Of a stretch of DNA of 64,000 bases, positions 8,322-18,042 are shown one piece after another (within the stretch, counting starts at the first letter, position 1; each line of letters begins with the position of its first letter). Source of the DNA: CAVQHY01 sp963712465 (GTDB lineage Bacteria; Actinomycetota; Thermoleophilia; Gaiellales; Gaiellaceae). The position numbers and the translations under genes are program-made. Where the stretch lies: contig CAVQHY010000005.1 of NCBI GenBank assembly GCA_963712465.1, positions 394,866-458,865 of the forward strand, given 5' to 3'. The notes below the pieces were generated by a model. That model worked only from the letters and a program-made list of their open reading frames with translations, was not told the DNA's origin and searched no databases.

Positions 8322-9656
8322 ATGCGGCTCGCCGTCGTCGGGGGAGGCATGGCCGGGCTCGCCGCCGCCTGGGAGGCCGAGCGGATCGCCGAGCGCGACG
8401 GGCTCGGGCTCGACGTGACCCTGCTCGAGGCGTCTGACCGTCTCGGCGGCAAGGTCTCGACGGTGCGTGAGGACGGCGTCGTCATCGAGGCCGGTGCCGA
8501 CGCGATCGTGCGCTACAAGCCGTGGGCGCTCGAGCTCGCGTGTGACCTCGAGCTCGCGCCGATTCCGACGCTGCCCGCGTCGCCCGCGGCGTGCATCGTC
8601 CGCGGGGGTCGAGCCCGGGCGCTCCCGGCGGGTCTCAACGTCGTCATTCCCTCGGATCTCCGCGAGCTCGTCCGCTCGCCGCTCCTCTCCGCGCGGGGCA
8701 AGGCGAGGGCGCTCGGAGACCTCGTGCTTCCGCGTGGGTCGGGCCTCGACGAGCCGTTCGGCGCGTTCGTCGAGCGGCGGCTCGGCCGCGAGGTCTGGGA
8801 CGCTCTCGCGGCCCCGCTGACCGGTGGGATCTACGGCGGCGACGCGTACGACCTCTCGACGGAGTCCGCGTTTCCGCAGCTTCGCGAGCTTGAGCGGCGG
8901 CATCGCAGCCTGATCCTCGGCTCCCGCGCCGTCCTGCGCGGGCGCGCCTCGAGCCGTGACGGGGGGGCCGGCCTCTTCGCGTCGTTCGCCGGCGGCCTGG
9001 GCACGCTTCCCGAGGCCGTCGTCGCCGCCCTGTCGCGCACCGAGATCCGCCTCGAGACCGAGGTCGAACGCATCGAGGAGCTCGAAGCGGACGCCGCCGT
9101 GGTCGCTGTGCCCGCGCACCGCGCGGCCACAATCCTCGTGGAAGCCGTGCCGGAAGCGGCCGCTGTCCTCGCGACGATTCCGTACGCTGACGCGCCGACG
9201 GTCACCCTCGCCTTCGCGGCGGACGGGTTTCCCCGCCGCTCCGGCCACGGCGTGCTGTTCGCCGAGGGCGAGGGACACGGCGTGCGCGGCCTCACGTGGA
9301 TCGACCGCAAATGGCCGGACCGCGCACCCGCGGACACGTGCCTGGTGCGGGCGTTCGTCGCGGGCAACGAGCCGGGCCGATCCGACGACGACCTCGTCGA
9401 TCTCGCGCTCGCGGCGCTCCAACGGCTGCTCGGGCCGCTCCCCGCTCCTACGCGCACCTGGGTCTTCCCCTGGCCGCTCGGACTGCCGCGCTACACCGTC
9501 GGCCATCCCGACCGGATGCGGGCGCTCGACGCGGCGCTCACGAGGGCCCCGCAGGTGCAGCTCGCCGGCGCCGGATACCGGGGCGTGGGCGTCCCGGACG
9601 TCGTCCGCGACGGTCGCGACGCCGCCCGGCGGGCGGTTCGCTTCCTGGTCTCCTGA
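8322..9656 (+). CDS. hemG: Protoporphyrinogen/coproporphyrinogen oxidase (HemY/CgoX type)
   Basis: A 444-residue FAD-dependent oxidase of late heme synthesis. The N-terminal dinucleotide fold LAVVGGGMAGLAAAWEAE and the ASDRLGGKV segment bind FAD. LTGGIYGGDAYDLS is the conserved mid-protein signature, and AGAGYRGVGVPDVVRDG closes the FAD site at the C-terminus. In actinobacteria this family oxidises coproporphyrinogen III to coproporphyrin III (the coproporphyrin-dependent route), so cgoX may be the better name; that is family knowledge, not visible here. No other heme gene is adjacent. The start fits a leaderless promoter (TAGCGT, 7 nt). Confidence 0.92.
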   Translation: MRLAVVGGGMAGLAAAWEAERIAERDGLGLDVTLLEASDRLGGKVSTVREDGVVIEAGADAIVRYKPWALELACDLELAPIPTLPASPAACIVRGGRARALPAGLNVVIPSDLRELVRSPLLSARGKARALGDLVLPRGSGLDEPFGAFVERRLGREVWDALAAPLTGGIYGGDAYDLSTESAFPQLRELERRHRSLILGSRAVLRGRASSRDGGAGLFASFAGGLGTLPEAVVAALSRTEIRLETEVERIEELEADAAVVAVPAHRAATILVEAVPEAAAVLATIPYADAPTVTLAFAADGFPRRSGHGVLFAEGEGHGVRGLTWIDRKWPDRAPADTCLVRAFVAGNEPGRSDDDLVDLALAALQRLLGPLPAPTRTWVFPWPLGLPRYTVGHPDRMRALDAALTRAPQVQLAGAGYRGVGVPDVVRDGRDAARRAVRFLVS

Positions 9657-9689
9657 TCCACGGGACCGGCGCAGACGCCGTCGAGCTTC

Positions 9690-9698
9690 TGGTACCGT
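9690..9698 (+). promoter_or_regulatory. Extended -10 promoter, leaderless TTG gene
   Basis: TGGTACCGT is an extended -10 element (TGN plus TACCGT). It is followed by 7 nt and the TTG at 9706. Confidence 0.55.
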
Positions 9699-9705
9699 CC
9701 CGCGC

Positions 9706-10239
9706 TTGTCCGCCGGCCAGAAAACGAAAAAGACACCTGAGCAGGTCTTTTACCCCTTTCGGGGGATGCTCGCGACCATCGCTGTCCTGGTCGTGCTCGC
9801 GGTCATCGTCACCCCGGCTGCCGCGTCCCGCCCGATGGTGCGCATGTACGGATTCGCGCTGCCGGACCCGCTCGGGCTCGCCGCGGCCGGGGTCGTGCTC
9901 CCCCGGTGCGACGGGACCAGGGTCGAGCGGATGCTCGCGGCGCTCGCGGAGGGCGAGGATCGCGGCCTCGGGCTGACCGAGAACCCCGCCGTCGACCCCG
10001 TCGACCACGCTCACTCCGGGGGGTCGCTCCATTACCAGGAGCTTCGCCCGGGCCTCGGGCGGGCTGTGGACGTCTACGGCACCCCGGGTCAGCTGGCGTC
10101 GTACACGCGGTGGGCGCTCGGCTGCTTCGGAGTCCCCGGCCTGACCGAGCTGTTCTACGATCCGCTCGGCGGCTGGGCCGACGGGCACGACCTCGGGCCG
10201 ATCGGAGGGCACTCCGACCACGTCCATATCGGCTTCTAG
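9706..10239 (+). CDS. Membrane-anchored or secreted protein with a peptidase M15-like C-terminus
   Basis: A predicted 177-residue protein. It has a short lysine-rich N-terminus, one hydrophobic segment around residues 20-40 and an exported domain. The end reads GGHSDHVHIGF, the last part of the zinc site in D-Ala-D-Ala carboxypeptidase/VanY-like (M15) and related hydrolases, and HAHSGGSLHY lies earlier. A cell-wall hydrolase role is possible, but the rest of the M15 fold is not obvious to me. TTG 9706 is chosen because an extended -10 box ends 7 nt upstream; ATG 9766 would begin inside the hydrophobic segment. The stop abuts the stop of the convergent glycosylase gene. Confidence 0.65.
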   Translation: MSAGQKTKKTPEQVFYPFRGMLATIAVLVVLAVIVTPAAASRPMVRMYGFALPDPLGLAAAGVVLPRCDGTRVERMLAALAEGEDRGLGLTENPAVDPVDHAHSGGSLHYQELRPGLGRAVDVYGTPGQLASYTRWALGCFGVPGLTELFYDPLGGWADGHDLGPIGGHSDHVHIGF

Positions 10240-11157
10240 CTAGGCAAGCTCCCCTGGGCTGTTCTCGACCCAGTCCCGGGTGAGGAAGAGCCAGAACGCT
10301 AGCCCTGCGAAGCGGCCGTAGCGGCGAAAGCGCCGGGCGATCGTCGTGTCCTTGACGATCTTGCGTCCGGTGAGCCGCGCGTACTTCGGGCGTGTCCACG
10401 AGTCGAGCACGAGCCGCGAGTAGCGTCCGAGCATCATCATCACGTGCGCCGCCGCGTACGGGCCCACGCCGGGAAGCTCGAGCAGGCGGCGCTCGACCTC
10501 GTCGTCGGCGATCGTGGCGTCGTTGAGCTGCTCGAGGTCGAGCTCTCCACCCGCGACGGCCTCGGAGAGATCCTGCAGGTAGCGGCCCCGGTAACCGGCG
10601 CGGACGACGTCGCGGTACAAGTCGTCGCCGGCGCCGGCCATCGCCTCGGGGGTGGGGAACGCCTGCCGGCCGCCCGGCGCCGTCGCGCCGAGGCTCGCGA
10701 CCAGCGCTCCCACCATCCGCTCGGTCGCCGACCAGGCGCAGTTGGTCGTGCAGATCGTCTTGACCACGTCCTCGAACACGGTCGGGCTGCGGATCAGACG
10801 GCCCGCGCCTGCGGCCGCCCAGGCGAGGTCGGGGTCCTCCGCGACCAGGGCGTAGAGGTCGGACAGGTCGTCGCCGAGGCGCAGGACGTGCGCCGCGGCC
10901 TCGACGATCTCGCCCGTCGCGCGCTTGCCCGGCCGCACACCTGCCGTCTGCACGGCGGCATGGCCGGGGCGGCCGGATGTGATCGTCAGCGTCCGCGCGC
11001 CGCCGGACAGGGCGAGGGTGACGTCGAGGGAGCGCGCGTTCTGGTCGATCCGCATCGGCGGCAGGTCGACCAGGCCGTGCGAGTTGATCGTCCGCCAGAG
11101 GTCGACTGGCTCGCCGCCGGCGCCGCGAAGCGGGAGCTCGATCCCTGCCGCCTTCAC
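10240..11157 (-). CDS. DNA-3-methyladenine glycosylase II-like (HhH-GPD)
   Basis: A protein of about 305 residues with the helix-hairpin-helix plus GPD motif of base-excision glycosylases. LLELPGVGPYAAAHVMMML is the hairpin, and the aspartate in SRLVLDSW is the expected catalytic residue. An N-terminal AlkA-N-like beta domain precedes it. It would remove alkylated bases from DNA. The start GTG 11157 overlaps the stop of the upstream cupin gene as GTGA, so the two are translationally coupled. No cysteine-rich 4Fe-4S loop is seen, so it belongs with AlkA rather than MutY/Nth. Confidence 0.85.
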   Translation of the reverse strand: MKAAGIELPLRGAGGEPVDLWRTINSHGLVDLPPMRIDQNARSLDVTLALSGGARTLTITSGRPGHAAVQTAGVRPGKRATGEIVEAAAHVLRLGDDLSDLYALVAEDPDLAWAAAGAGRLIRSPTVFEDVVKTICTTNCAWSATERMVGALVASLGATAPGGRQAFPTPEAMAGAGDDLYRDVVRAGYRGRYLQDLSEAVAGGELDLEQLNDATIADDEVERRLLELPGVGPYAAAHVMMMLGRYSRLVLDSWTRPKYARLTGRKIVKDTTIARRFRRYGRFAGLAFWLFLTRDWVENSPGELA

Positions 11158-11555
11158 TCGTACTCGCGCTCCCACTCCGACACGGAGTACGCGACCCCCG
11201 GCTCGGCGCCGAACACGAGAATCGTCGTCCCCGCCTCGCGGGCAACGGCCCCTCGTCTGGCCTCGGGATCGGAGACGAAGACGAGCGTCCCGGCGGGCGC
11301 GTCCACCTCGTCGCCCTCGACCGTGAACGTCGCATGGCCGCTCGCGACGAGGAAGAGCTCCTCGTGACCCGTGGCCGAGTCCTCGGCCTCCGTGTGGTCG
11401 ACGATCACCGTTGCCCCGGCCTCGCGTGCCACGTAGGCGTTCGTGCCGAACGAGCCGATCGCGAAATGGCGTCGAATCGGCTTCCAGTCGGCGTCCGGGA
11501 CGTAGTCCTGCGCTGCCGTCGGGATATCGGTCAGCGAGGCGGCGAGGTACTTCAC
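11154..11555 (-). CDS. Cupin-domain protein
   Basis: A 133-residue single-domain cupin. The two cupin motifs are recognisable: a segment ending GHEELFLVASGHATFTVEGDE, and a second strand pair around PAGTLVFVSDPEARRGAV. The function is unknown; cupins of this size are often sensors or isomerases. GTG 11555 has AAGGAG 5 nt upstream, one of the clearer ribosome-binding sites in the region. The gene is followed by the glycosylase gene with a GTGA overlap, so the pair forms an operon. Confidence 0.8.
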   Translation of the reverse strand: MKYLAASLTDIPTAAQDYVPDADWKPIRRHFAIGSFGTNAYVAREAGATVIVDHTEAEDSATGHEELFLVASGHATFTVEGDEVDAPAGTLVFVSDPEARRGAVAREAGTTILVFGAEPGVAYSVSEWEREYE

Positions 11556-11590
11556 GGCGGCTCCTTCGGTGGGGTCGGGGCCGTCGTACC

Positions 11591-12034
11591 CTACTGCGCG
11601 AGCCTGAGCCGATCGCCCTGGGTGACTCCCCAGCGGGCGAACGCCCCTCGGTTCACCTCGAGCGCGCTGCGATACGCGATGCCCGGGTCGTAGACGCGGC
11701 ATGGATCGTGCCGGCAGGGCGTCATGACGAGAATGCGCCGGATCACGCCGCGTCGGTCGGCGAAGGCGATCGACAGCGGGATGAGCGTGTTCTTCATCCA
11801 GAAGCCGCCGCGCCTGTCGCTCGGAAACGCGAACAGCATGCCTGCGTCGCGCCCGAGCGCCTTTCGCCGCATCAGGCCGGTCGCCTGCTCGGCCGGCTCG
11901 TCCGCGATCTCGACGCGCACCGTGACGACGCGCGCGCCCGTGTCGATCAGCAGGCGTCCGCGGTCGAGCGCCGCCCCGGCCCCTGCCGGCAGAAGCAACG
12001 CGACGATCACGGCGAGAACGACGAGTCGGTGCAT
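11591..12034 (-). CDS. Secreted DUF192-family protein
   Basis: A 147-residue protein with an N-terminal signal peptide (MHRLVVLAVIVALLLPAGAG). A DUF192 domain follows, with the markers GLMRRKAL, GMLFAFPSDRRGGFWMKNTLIPLSIAF and the C-terminal ALEVNRGAFARWGV. DUF192 proteins are small exported beta-barrel proteins of unknown function. The gene is divergent from hyuA with only 15 bp between start codons. CAAGAT lies 7 nt before the ATG and may be its -10 box. Confidence 0.88.
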   Translation of the reverse strand: MHRLVVLAVIVALLLPAGAGAALDRGRLLIDTGARVVTVRVEIADEPAEQATGLMRRKALGRDAGMLFAFPSDRRGGFWMKNTLIPLSIAFADRRGVIRRILVMTPCRHDPCRVYDPGIAYRSALEVNRGAFARWGVTQGDRLRLAQ

Positions 12035-12049
12035 GAGAACATCTTGCCC

Positions 12050-13843
12050 GTGGAGATGCTCGGGATCGACGTGGGGGGAACCTTCACGGACGCCGTCCTG
12101 CTCACGGAGGACGGCGCTCTGCGCACGGCCAAGGTGCCGACGGAGCGACGCCAGGAGGCGTCCGTCGTGGCTGCCGCCCGCGCGGTCGGAGCGTCGGCGG
12201 TCGGTCGGTTCACGCACGGGACGACTGTCGCGACGAACGCGTTGCTCGAGCGGAAGGGGGCCCGGACCGCGTTCGTCGCGACCGAGGGCTTCGAGCATCT
12301 GCTCCAGCTCGGGCGGCAGACGCGCGCACACCTGTACCGGCTGTGCGAGCCGAACCCCGAACCGCTGGTGCCGCTCGAGCGCTGCCACGGCGTGCGCGGC
12401 CGGATCGGACCCGACGGGGTGCTCGAGCCGCTCGATCTCGACTCGCTGCCCGAGCTCGACGCCGAGGCGGTCGCCGTCTGTCTGCTCTTCTCGTTTCGGG
12501 ATCCGTCGCACGAGCGTGCGGTTGCCGAGGAGCTGCGGCGACGGCTCCCGGGCGCGCACGTGGTCGCCTCGCACGAGGTCTCGCCCGAGTTTCGCGAGTA
12601 CGAGCGCGCATCCACGACCGCGGTCGACGCCTACCTCGGGCCCGTGAGCGCCCGTTACCTCGGCGCCCTGGCCGGCGCCTCCGCCGCCGCCGGCCTCCCC
12701 GAGCCGCTGGTGATGCGCTCGTCCGGCGGGGTCGCGAGCGTCGCCGAAGCCGCGGCGCATCCGTCGTTGATCCTCGTCTCGGGGCCCGCGGGCGGCGTCG
12801 TCGGCGCCGGGCTCGTCGCCGCCCAGGCCGGCTTCGAGAACGCGATCGCATTCGACATGGGCGGGACGTCCACCGACGTCTGCCTGATCGCCGGCGGGCG
12901 CGCTGAGCGCTCGGCCGAGCGGAAGGTCGGAGGGCTCGCGGTCCGGCTGCCGACGGTCGACATTCACACCGTCGGCGCCGGTGGCGGCTCGATCGTCTGG
13001 GTCGACGCGGGCGGCGCGCTCCGCGTGGGCCCGGAGAGCGCGGGAGCTGAGCCTGGGCCCGCCTGCTACGGCAAGGGCGGAGCGCGGCCGACCGTCACGG
13101 ACGCAAACCTGCTGCTCGGACGGCTGCCGCGCCAACTCCCGGGTGGGATCGAGCTCGACTGGGATGCGGCCGAACGGGCGCTCGCAGAAGTTGATCCCGC
13201 CGACGTCGTGGCCGTCGTCGATGCCGAGATGACTCGCGCGCTCCGTCTCGTGTCGGTCGAGCGCGGCCACGATCCGCGCGACTTCGCCCTCGTCGCGTTC
13301 GGCGGCGCGGGGCCGCTGCATGCGTGCGCGCTCGCCGACGAGCTGGGGATCGAGACGGTGCTCGTGCCTGACGCTGCGGGCGTGCTCTCTGCGCTCGGCC
13401 TGGTCGCGAGCGAGGAGCGGCGCGACCACGTGCGTTCGTACCTTCGTCCGGTCGCCGAGGTGGGCGACCTGCCGGCCGAGGGCGAGGCGGATCTCCGCTA
13501 CGCCGGCCAGTCGTTCGAGCTGACGGTGAGGCTCGGCCCCGAACTGGAGGAGTCCTTCCACCGGGCCCACGAGGAGCGGTACGGCTACGCCGACCGCGAC
13601 AGGCAGGTCGAGCTCGTCGCCGTCCGGACCGCCGAGATCCGGCCAGGCCCCGAGCTTACGTCGCTGCCCGCCCCCGCCCTTTCGCCCGCCGCCCGCCCTC
13701 CCGCCCGCCTCCACCCTCCCGCCCGGCGAGCCGCTGACGGCGGTCGGCCCGGCCGTCGTCGCGCTCGCAGGCGCGACGTGCTGGATTCCCCGTGGGTGGG
13801 TGGGGGATAGGGATGGTTCTAGCACCCTGATCCTCACGAGATC

Positions 13844-13847
<4 letters not shown>
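12050..13847 (+). pseudogene. hyuA: N-methylhydantoinase/5-oxoprolinase subunit A, frameshifted near the C-terminus
   Basis: The first 540 or so residues are a good HyuA: MLGIDVGGTFTDAVL phosphate loop, FDMGGTSTDVCL, VGAGGGSIVWVD and FGGAGPLHACALADEL. These enzymes hydrolyse hydantoins or 5-oxoproline with ATP, together with HyuB. After EIRPGPELTSL the frame enters a C-rich stretch (13672-13735) and continues as nonsense. The +1 frame then reads LPPGEPLTAVGPAVV and ATCWIPRGW, the expected HyuA ending, up to TGA 13845-13847, which overlaps the hyuB GTG. A frameshift or a repeat insertion in the C-rich stretch, or a sequence error there, explains this. GTG 12050 is the likely start. Confidence 0.82.
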
Positions 13848-15323
<1,476 letters not shown>

Positions 15324-15335
15324 TCCCGATCGCGC

Positions 15336-15695
15336 ATGGCCGGCTACACGATCAAGCACCTGGACGAGCTAGAGCACCCCTGGCCGAAGTGGCGACTCGC
15401 CCGCAAGTCGCTCGGCGTATCGTCGTTCGGACTGAACGTCACCGATCTCGCACCCGGCGACCAGATCCCCGAGCACGACGAGGTCGAGCGCGACCAGGAG
15501 GAGGTCTTCCTCACCCTCGCGGGGTCGCCGACCCTCATCGTAGACGGCTCGCGGCAGCCGCTCCCGGTCGGGACGTTCGCACGGCTCGACCCCGAGCCTC
15601 GGCGCGCGGTTGTGAACGACGCCGAGTCGCCCGCGCAGGTACTGATCATCTCGGCGCCACGCACGAGCGGCTACGAGCCGATGGACTGGGCGTGA
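15336..15695 (+). CDS. Cupin-domain protein
   Basis: A 119-residue cupin. The first motif is around GDQIPEHDEVERDQEEVFLTLAG and the second around LPVGTFARLDPEPRRAV, so it is a single jelly-roll barrel. The function is unknown; its position after the hydantoinase pair and before a dehydrogenase suggests a role in small-molecule catabolism, which is inference from context. ATG 15336 follows a TATGAT promoter. The stop TGA begins the second copy of the G-rich linker repeat. Confidence 0.82.
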   Translation: MAGYTIKHLDELEHPWPKWRLARKSLGVSSFGLNVTDLAPGDQIPEHDEVERDQEEVFLTLAGSPTLIVDGSRQPLPVGTFARLDPEPRRAVVNDAESPAQVLIISAPRTSGYEPMDWA

Positions 15696-15738
15696 GGGGT
15701 CGCGCTCCACAGGGCGGGGGTGGGGTGGTGGGGCCCCA
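15693..15738 (+). repeat. G-rich linker repeat, copy 2
   Basis: This spacer between the cupin and the saccharopine-dehydrogenase-like gene repeats the pattern of 2411-2477. It starts with TGAGGGGTCGCGCTC, including the upstream stop codon. It then carries GGCGGGGGTGGGGTGGTGGG at 15713-15732, a 20-mer identical to 17952-17971. It ends next to the GTG start at 15739. Confidence 0.72.
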
Positions 15739-16887
15739 GTGAGGATCGCCGTCGTCGGCGGGGCCGGAGCGATGGGCCGCGTGACCGTCGCGGACGCGGC
15801 ACGGAGCGACGGCGTCGAGGAGGTCTGGATCGTCGACCGGGAGCTCGACGCGGCCGAGCGGGCGCGCGTCTGGGCCGCCTCGCCGAACGTCACGATCCGC
15901 TCGGGGGAGCTCGCTGCCGCCCTCGACGGCGCCGACGCGGTCGTCAACGCCGCCTCGCACACGCTCAACGTCGCCGTCATGCGCGCCTGCCTCGAGGTCG
16001 GCGCCCACTACACCGACCTGGGCGGCCTCTACTGGTGGGCGCTCGAGCAGTACGAGCTCGACGACGCCTTCGTGCAGGCGGGGCTCTCTGCCGCGATCTC
16101 GATGGGCGCGGCGCCCGGGATCACGAACATGCTCGCGGCCGCGGCGGCCGCCGGGCTCGACACCGTCGAGGAGATCGAGTGCATCGACGCGACCATCCCC
16201 GGCCGCGACTGGAGCCCCGACGAGCCCTACGCACCGCCGTACGCCGCGTCGACGCTGATCGACGAGTTCTCCGAGCCCGCACCGGTCTTCCTCGACGGCG
16301 CGATCGAGCTGCTCCCTGCAGGCTCGGGCGCCAAGACGTACCGCTTTCCGGAGGGCGAGGTCGAGTGCGTGTACACGATCCATTCGGAGCCGGCCACGCT
16401 GCCGCGCTCGTACGCGGACCGCGGGATCCGCCGCGTCGAATGGCGGCTCGGCCTCCCGCCCTGGGACTCGGTGCGGCTGCGCTCGTTCGTCGCGGCCGGC
16501 CTCGCCTCGAAGGAGGCCGTGGCGGTCGGCGGGGTCGAGGTTGTCCCGCGCGACGTGCTCGTCGCGGCGCTCGCACGCCAGACCGAGATTCCGCCTGACC
16601 CCGACGCCGTCGAGCGAATCCGGGCGATCGTGGTCGGCACGAAGGCCGGCCTGAGGGTCGAGGTCATCGCCGAGGTCGCCGTCCGGCCGCCGGAAGCGAT
16701 CGACGTCGACCAAGGCTCGTATGCGACCGGCGTGCCCCCCGCGATCGCCGCGCACATGCTCGCCCGGGGCGAAGCGCTCCGCCCGGGCGTCGGCGGCCCC
16801 GAGGCGATGCTGCCGCCGGATGTCTTCTTCGCCGAGCTCGGCTCCCGCGGCCTTCGCCTAGAGCTCTCCGAAGCGCGACCGCTCTAG
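15739..16887 (+). CDS. Saccharopine dehydrogenase-family NAD(P)-binding protein
   Basis: A 382-residue protein with an N-terminal Rossmann fold (RIAVVGGAGAMGRVTV, then IVDRELDAAERA) and NAASHTLNVAVMRACLEVGAHYTDLGG, which is characteristic of saccharopine dehydrogenase-like oxidoreductases. GAAPGITNMLA is a second conserved element. It may act on amino-acid derivatives, but no lysine-pathway gene is adjacent and the substrate is unknown. GTG 15739 directly follows the G-rich repeat. The 3' end overlaps the convergent ogt gene by 30 nt. Confidence 0.88.
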   Translation: MRIAVVGGAGAMGRVTVADAARSDGVEEVWIVDRELDAAERARVWAASPNVTIRSGELAAALDGADAVVNAASHTLNVAVMRACLEVGAHYTDLGGLYWWALEQYELDDAFVQAGLSAAISMGAAPGITNMLAAAAAAGLDTVEEIECIDATIPGRDWSPDEPYAPPYAASTLIDEFSEPAPVFLDGAIELLPAGSGAKTYRFPEGEVECVYTIHSEPATLPRSYADRGIRRVEWRLGLPPWDSVRLRSFVAAGLASKEAVAVGGVEVVPRDVLVAALARQTEIPPDPDAVERIRAIVVGTKAGLRVEVIAEVAVRPPEAIDVDQGSYATGVPPAIAAHMLARGEALRPGVGGPEAMLPPDVFFAELGSRGLRLELSEARPL

Positions 16888-17421
16888 GTCGAGCAGCCTG
16901 CGCTTGCGCTCGAGACCCCCCGCGTAGCCGACCAGGCTTCCGCTGGCGCCGACGATGCGGTGGCAGGGCACGACGATCGCGACGGGATTTCGGTTCAGCG
17001 CCCCGCCGACGGCCCGGGCTGCGCCCGGCTTGCCGATGCGTCCGGCGAGGGCGCCGTAGGTCGACACCTCGCCGTAGGGCACGCGGCGCAGCTCGTCGAG
17101 GACCGAGCGCTGGAAGCCCGGAACGGAGCTCACGTCTACCTCGAGGTCGAACTCGCGCCGGCGCCCGTCGAAGTACTCCGAGAGCTGACGCCTGGCCGCG
17201 TCGACCGGACGGTGCGAGCGCAGCACCCGGATCCCCGACACACGTCCGAGCTCGTCGAGCCCGGCCTCGCCGTCGAAGCCGACCCGGCACAGGCCCGCCT
17301 CGGAGACGCCGACCAGGAGCTCGCCGACCGGCGAGTCGACGAGGTCGTACGCGACGTCGACCTCGCCGGACGCCACGGCGGCGTCGCGGAAGCGCATGTC
17401 GAGGGAGCTGGGAACGGTCAT
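16858..17421 (-). CDS. ogt: Methylated-DNA--protein-cysteine methyltransferase
   Basis: A 187-residue suicide repair protein that transfers O6-alkyl groups from guanine (or O4 from thymine) to its own cysteine. The acceptor motif VPCHRIVG is present, preceded by VPYGEVSTYGALA and RAVGGALNRNP of the DNA-binding helix-turn-helix. ATG 17421 overlaps the sigma factor stop as ATGA, and a strong GGAGG ribosome-binding site lies inside the end of the sigma gene, so the two are translationally coupled. The gene end overlaps the convergent dehydrogenase gene. Confidence 0.93.
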   Translation of the reverse strand: MTVPSSLDMRFRDAAVASGEVDVAYDLVDSPVGELLVGVSEAGLCRVGFDGEAGLDELGRVSGIRVLRSHRPVDAARRQLSEYFDGRRREFDLEVDVSSVPGFQRSVLDELRRVPYGEVSTYGALAGRIGKPGAARAVGGALNRNPVAIVVPCHRIVGASGSLVGYAGGLERKRRLLDLERSRFGEL

Positions 17422-17999
17422 CTCTTCCTCCTTCTCAGGCGGCGGACGCCGGACGACGTCGCCTGGCGCGCGGCCGTCTCGCTCGAGCCGAGCAGTGCGC
17501 CGATGTCCGCGTACGCCAGGTCGTAGCCGTAGCGCAGCACGACCGCCGCACGCTCGGTCGGCGGCAGGCCGTCGGTGAGGTCGGCAAGCTCGGCCCACGC
17601 AGGCTCGGCCTCGGCCGCGACGCTGTCGGGCGGGTCACCGCAAGGCTTGCGGCGGCGATGCTCGTCGAGCGCCACCCGGGCGGCGATCGTGAACACCCAG
17701 GCGCGCAGGTGCTCACCGTGTCGGAGAGACCCGTAAGCCCTCAGCGCCTTGAGGAACGTCTCCTGAAAGGCGTCCTCCGCCGCGTCGCGCCCGACCTGGT
17801 TGACCAGGAAGCCGTACACGGCCCCCGCGTGCTCGCGGTAGAAGCGCTCGAACGGTGGGGTCGAGTGTGGGTGGGCGGGACTCGTGTCGGCGGGGGTGGT
17901 GGGATGGTGGGAGCCCGGTGGGGTCGAGTGCGGGTGGGCGGGAGTCGTGTTGGCGGGGGTGGGGTGGTGGGAGCCCGGCGGCGTCAACGTTTGCATCAT
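17418..17999 (-). CDS. ECF-like RNA polymerase sigma factor with repeat-derived N-terminus
   Basis: A sigma-70 family protein of about 193 residues. Region 2 is visible as FYREHAGAVYGFLV and DAFQETFLKAL. Region 4 is LPPTERAAVVLRYGYDLAYADIGALLGSS. There is no region 1.1 or 3, as in extracytoplasmic-function sigma factors. Residues 3-45 or so are a Pro/His/Thr-rich tandem (units beginning TPPGSHHP) encoded by the G-rich tandem repeat on the opposite strand. No start codon lies between the repeat and region 2, so the repeat appears to be translated. Start at ATG 17999 or the adjacent ATG 17996. No anti-sigma factor is adjacent; ogt follows with an ATGA overlap, hinting at alkylation-stress control. 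Confidence 0.8.
   Translation of the reverse strand: MMQTLTPPGSHHPTPANTTPAHPHSTPPGSHHPTTPADTSPAHPHSTPPFERFYREHAGAVYGFLVNQVGRDAAEDAFQETFLKALRAYGSLRHGEHLRAWVFTIAARVALDEHRRRKPCGDPPDSVAAEAEPAWAELADLTDGLPPTERAAVVLRYGYDLAYADIGALLGSSETAARQATSSGVRRLRRRKR
17854..17976. repeat. G-rich tandem repeat (63-bp and 60-bp units)
   Basis: Two tandem units, 17854-17916 and 17917-17976, each begin GGTGGGGTCGAGTG and end GGTGGGAGCCC. They differ by a few substitutions and a 3-bp deletion, so the sigma factor frame on the minus strand is kept (21 and 20 codons). The second unit contains the 20-mer shared with the linker repeat at 15713. The + strand is very rich in GGG runs. Confidence 0.85.
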
Positions 18000-18008
18000 G
18001 AGGGTTAA

Positions 18009-18023
18009 CGGGCCGAAGGCCCG
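18009..18023. promoter_or_regulatory. Perfect inverted repeat in the sigma factor/PfkB divergent region
   Basis: CGGGCC-GAA-GGCCCG, a 6-bp perfect palindrome with 3-nt centre, lies between the divergent sigma factor and kinase starts. It could be an operator or a hairpin in either leader. Confidence 0.4.
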
Positions 18024-18042
18024 GGATGTGAGAATCGACGGC

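Noticed and set aside
18026..18035. GATGTGAG near the PfkB start as another end of the MITE-like element
   Set aside because: The match is limited to about nine bases and the surrounding inverted repeat is different.
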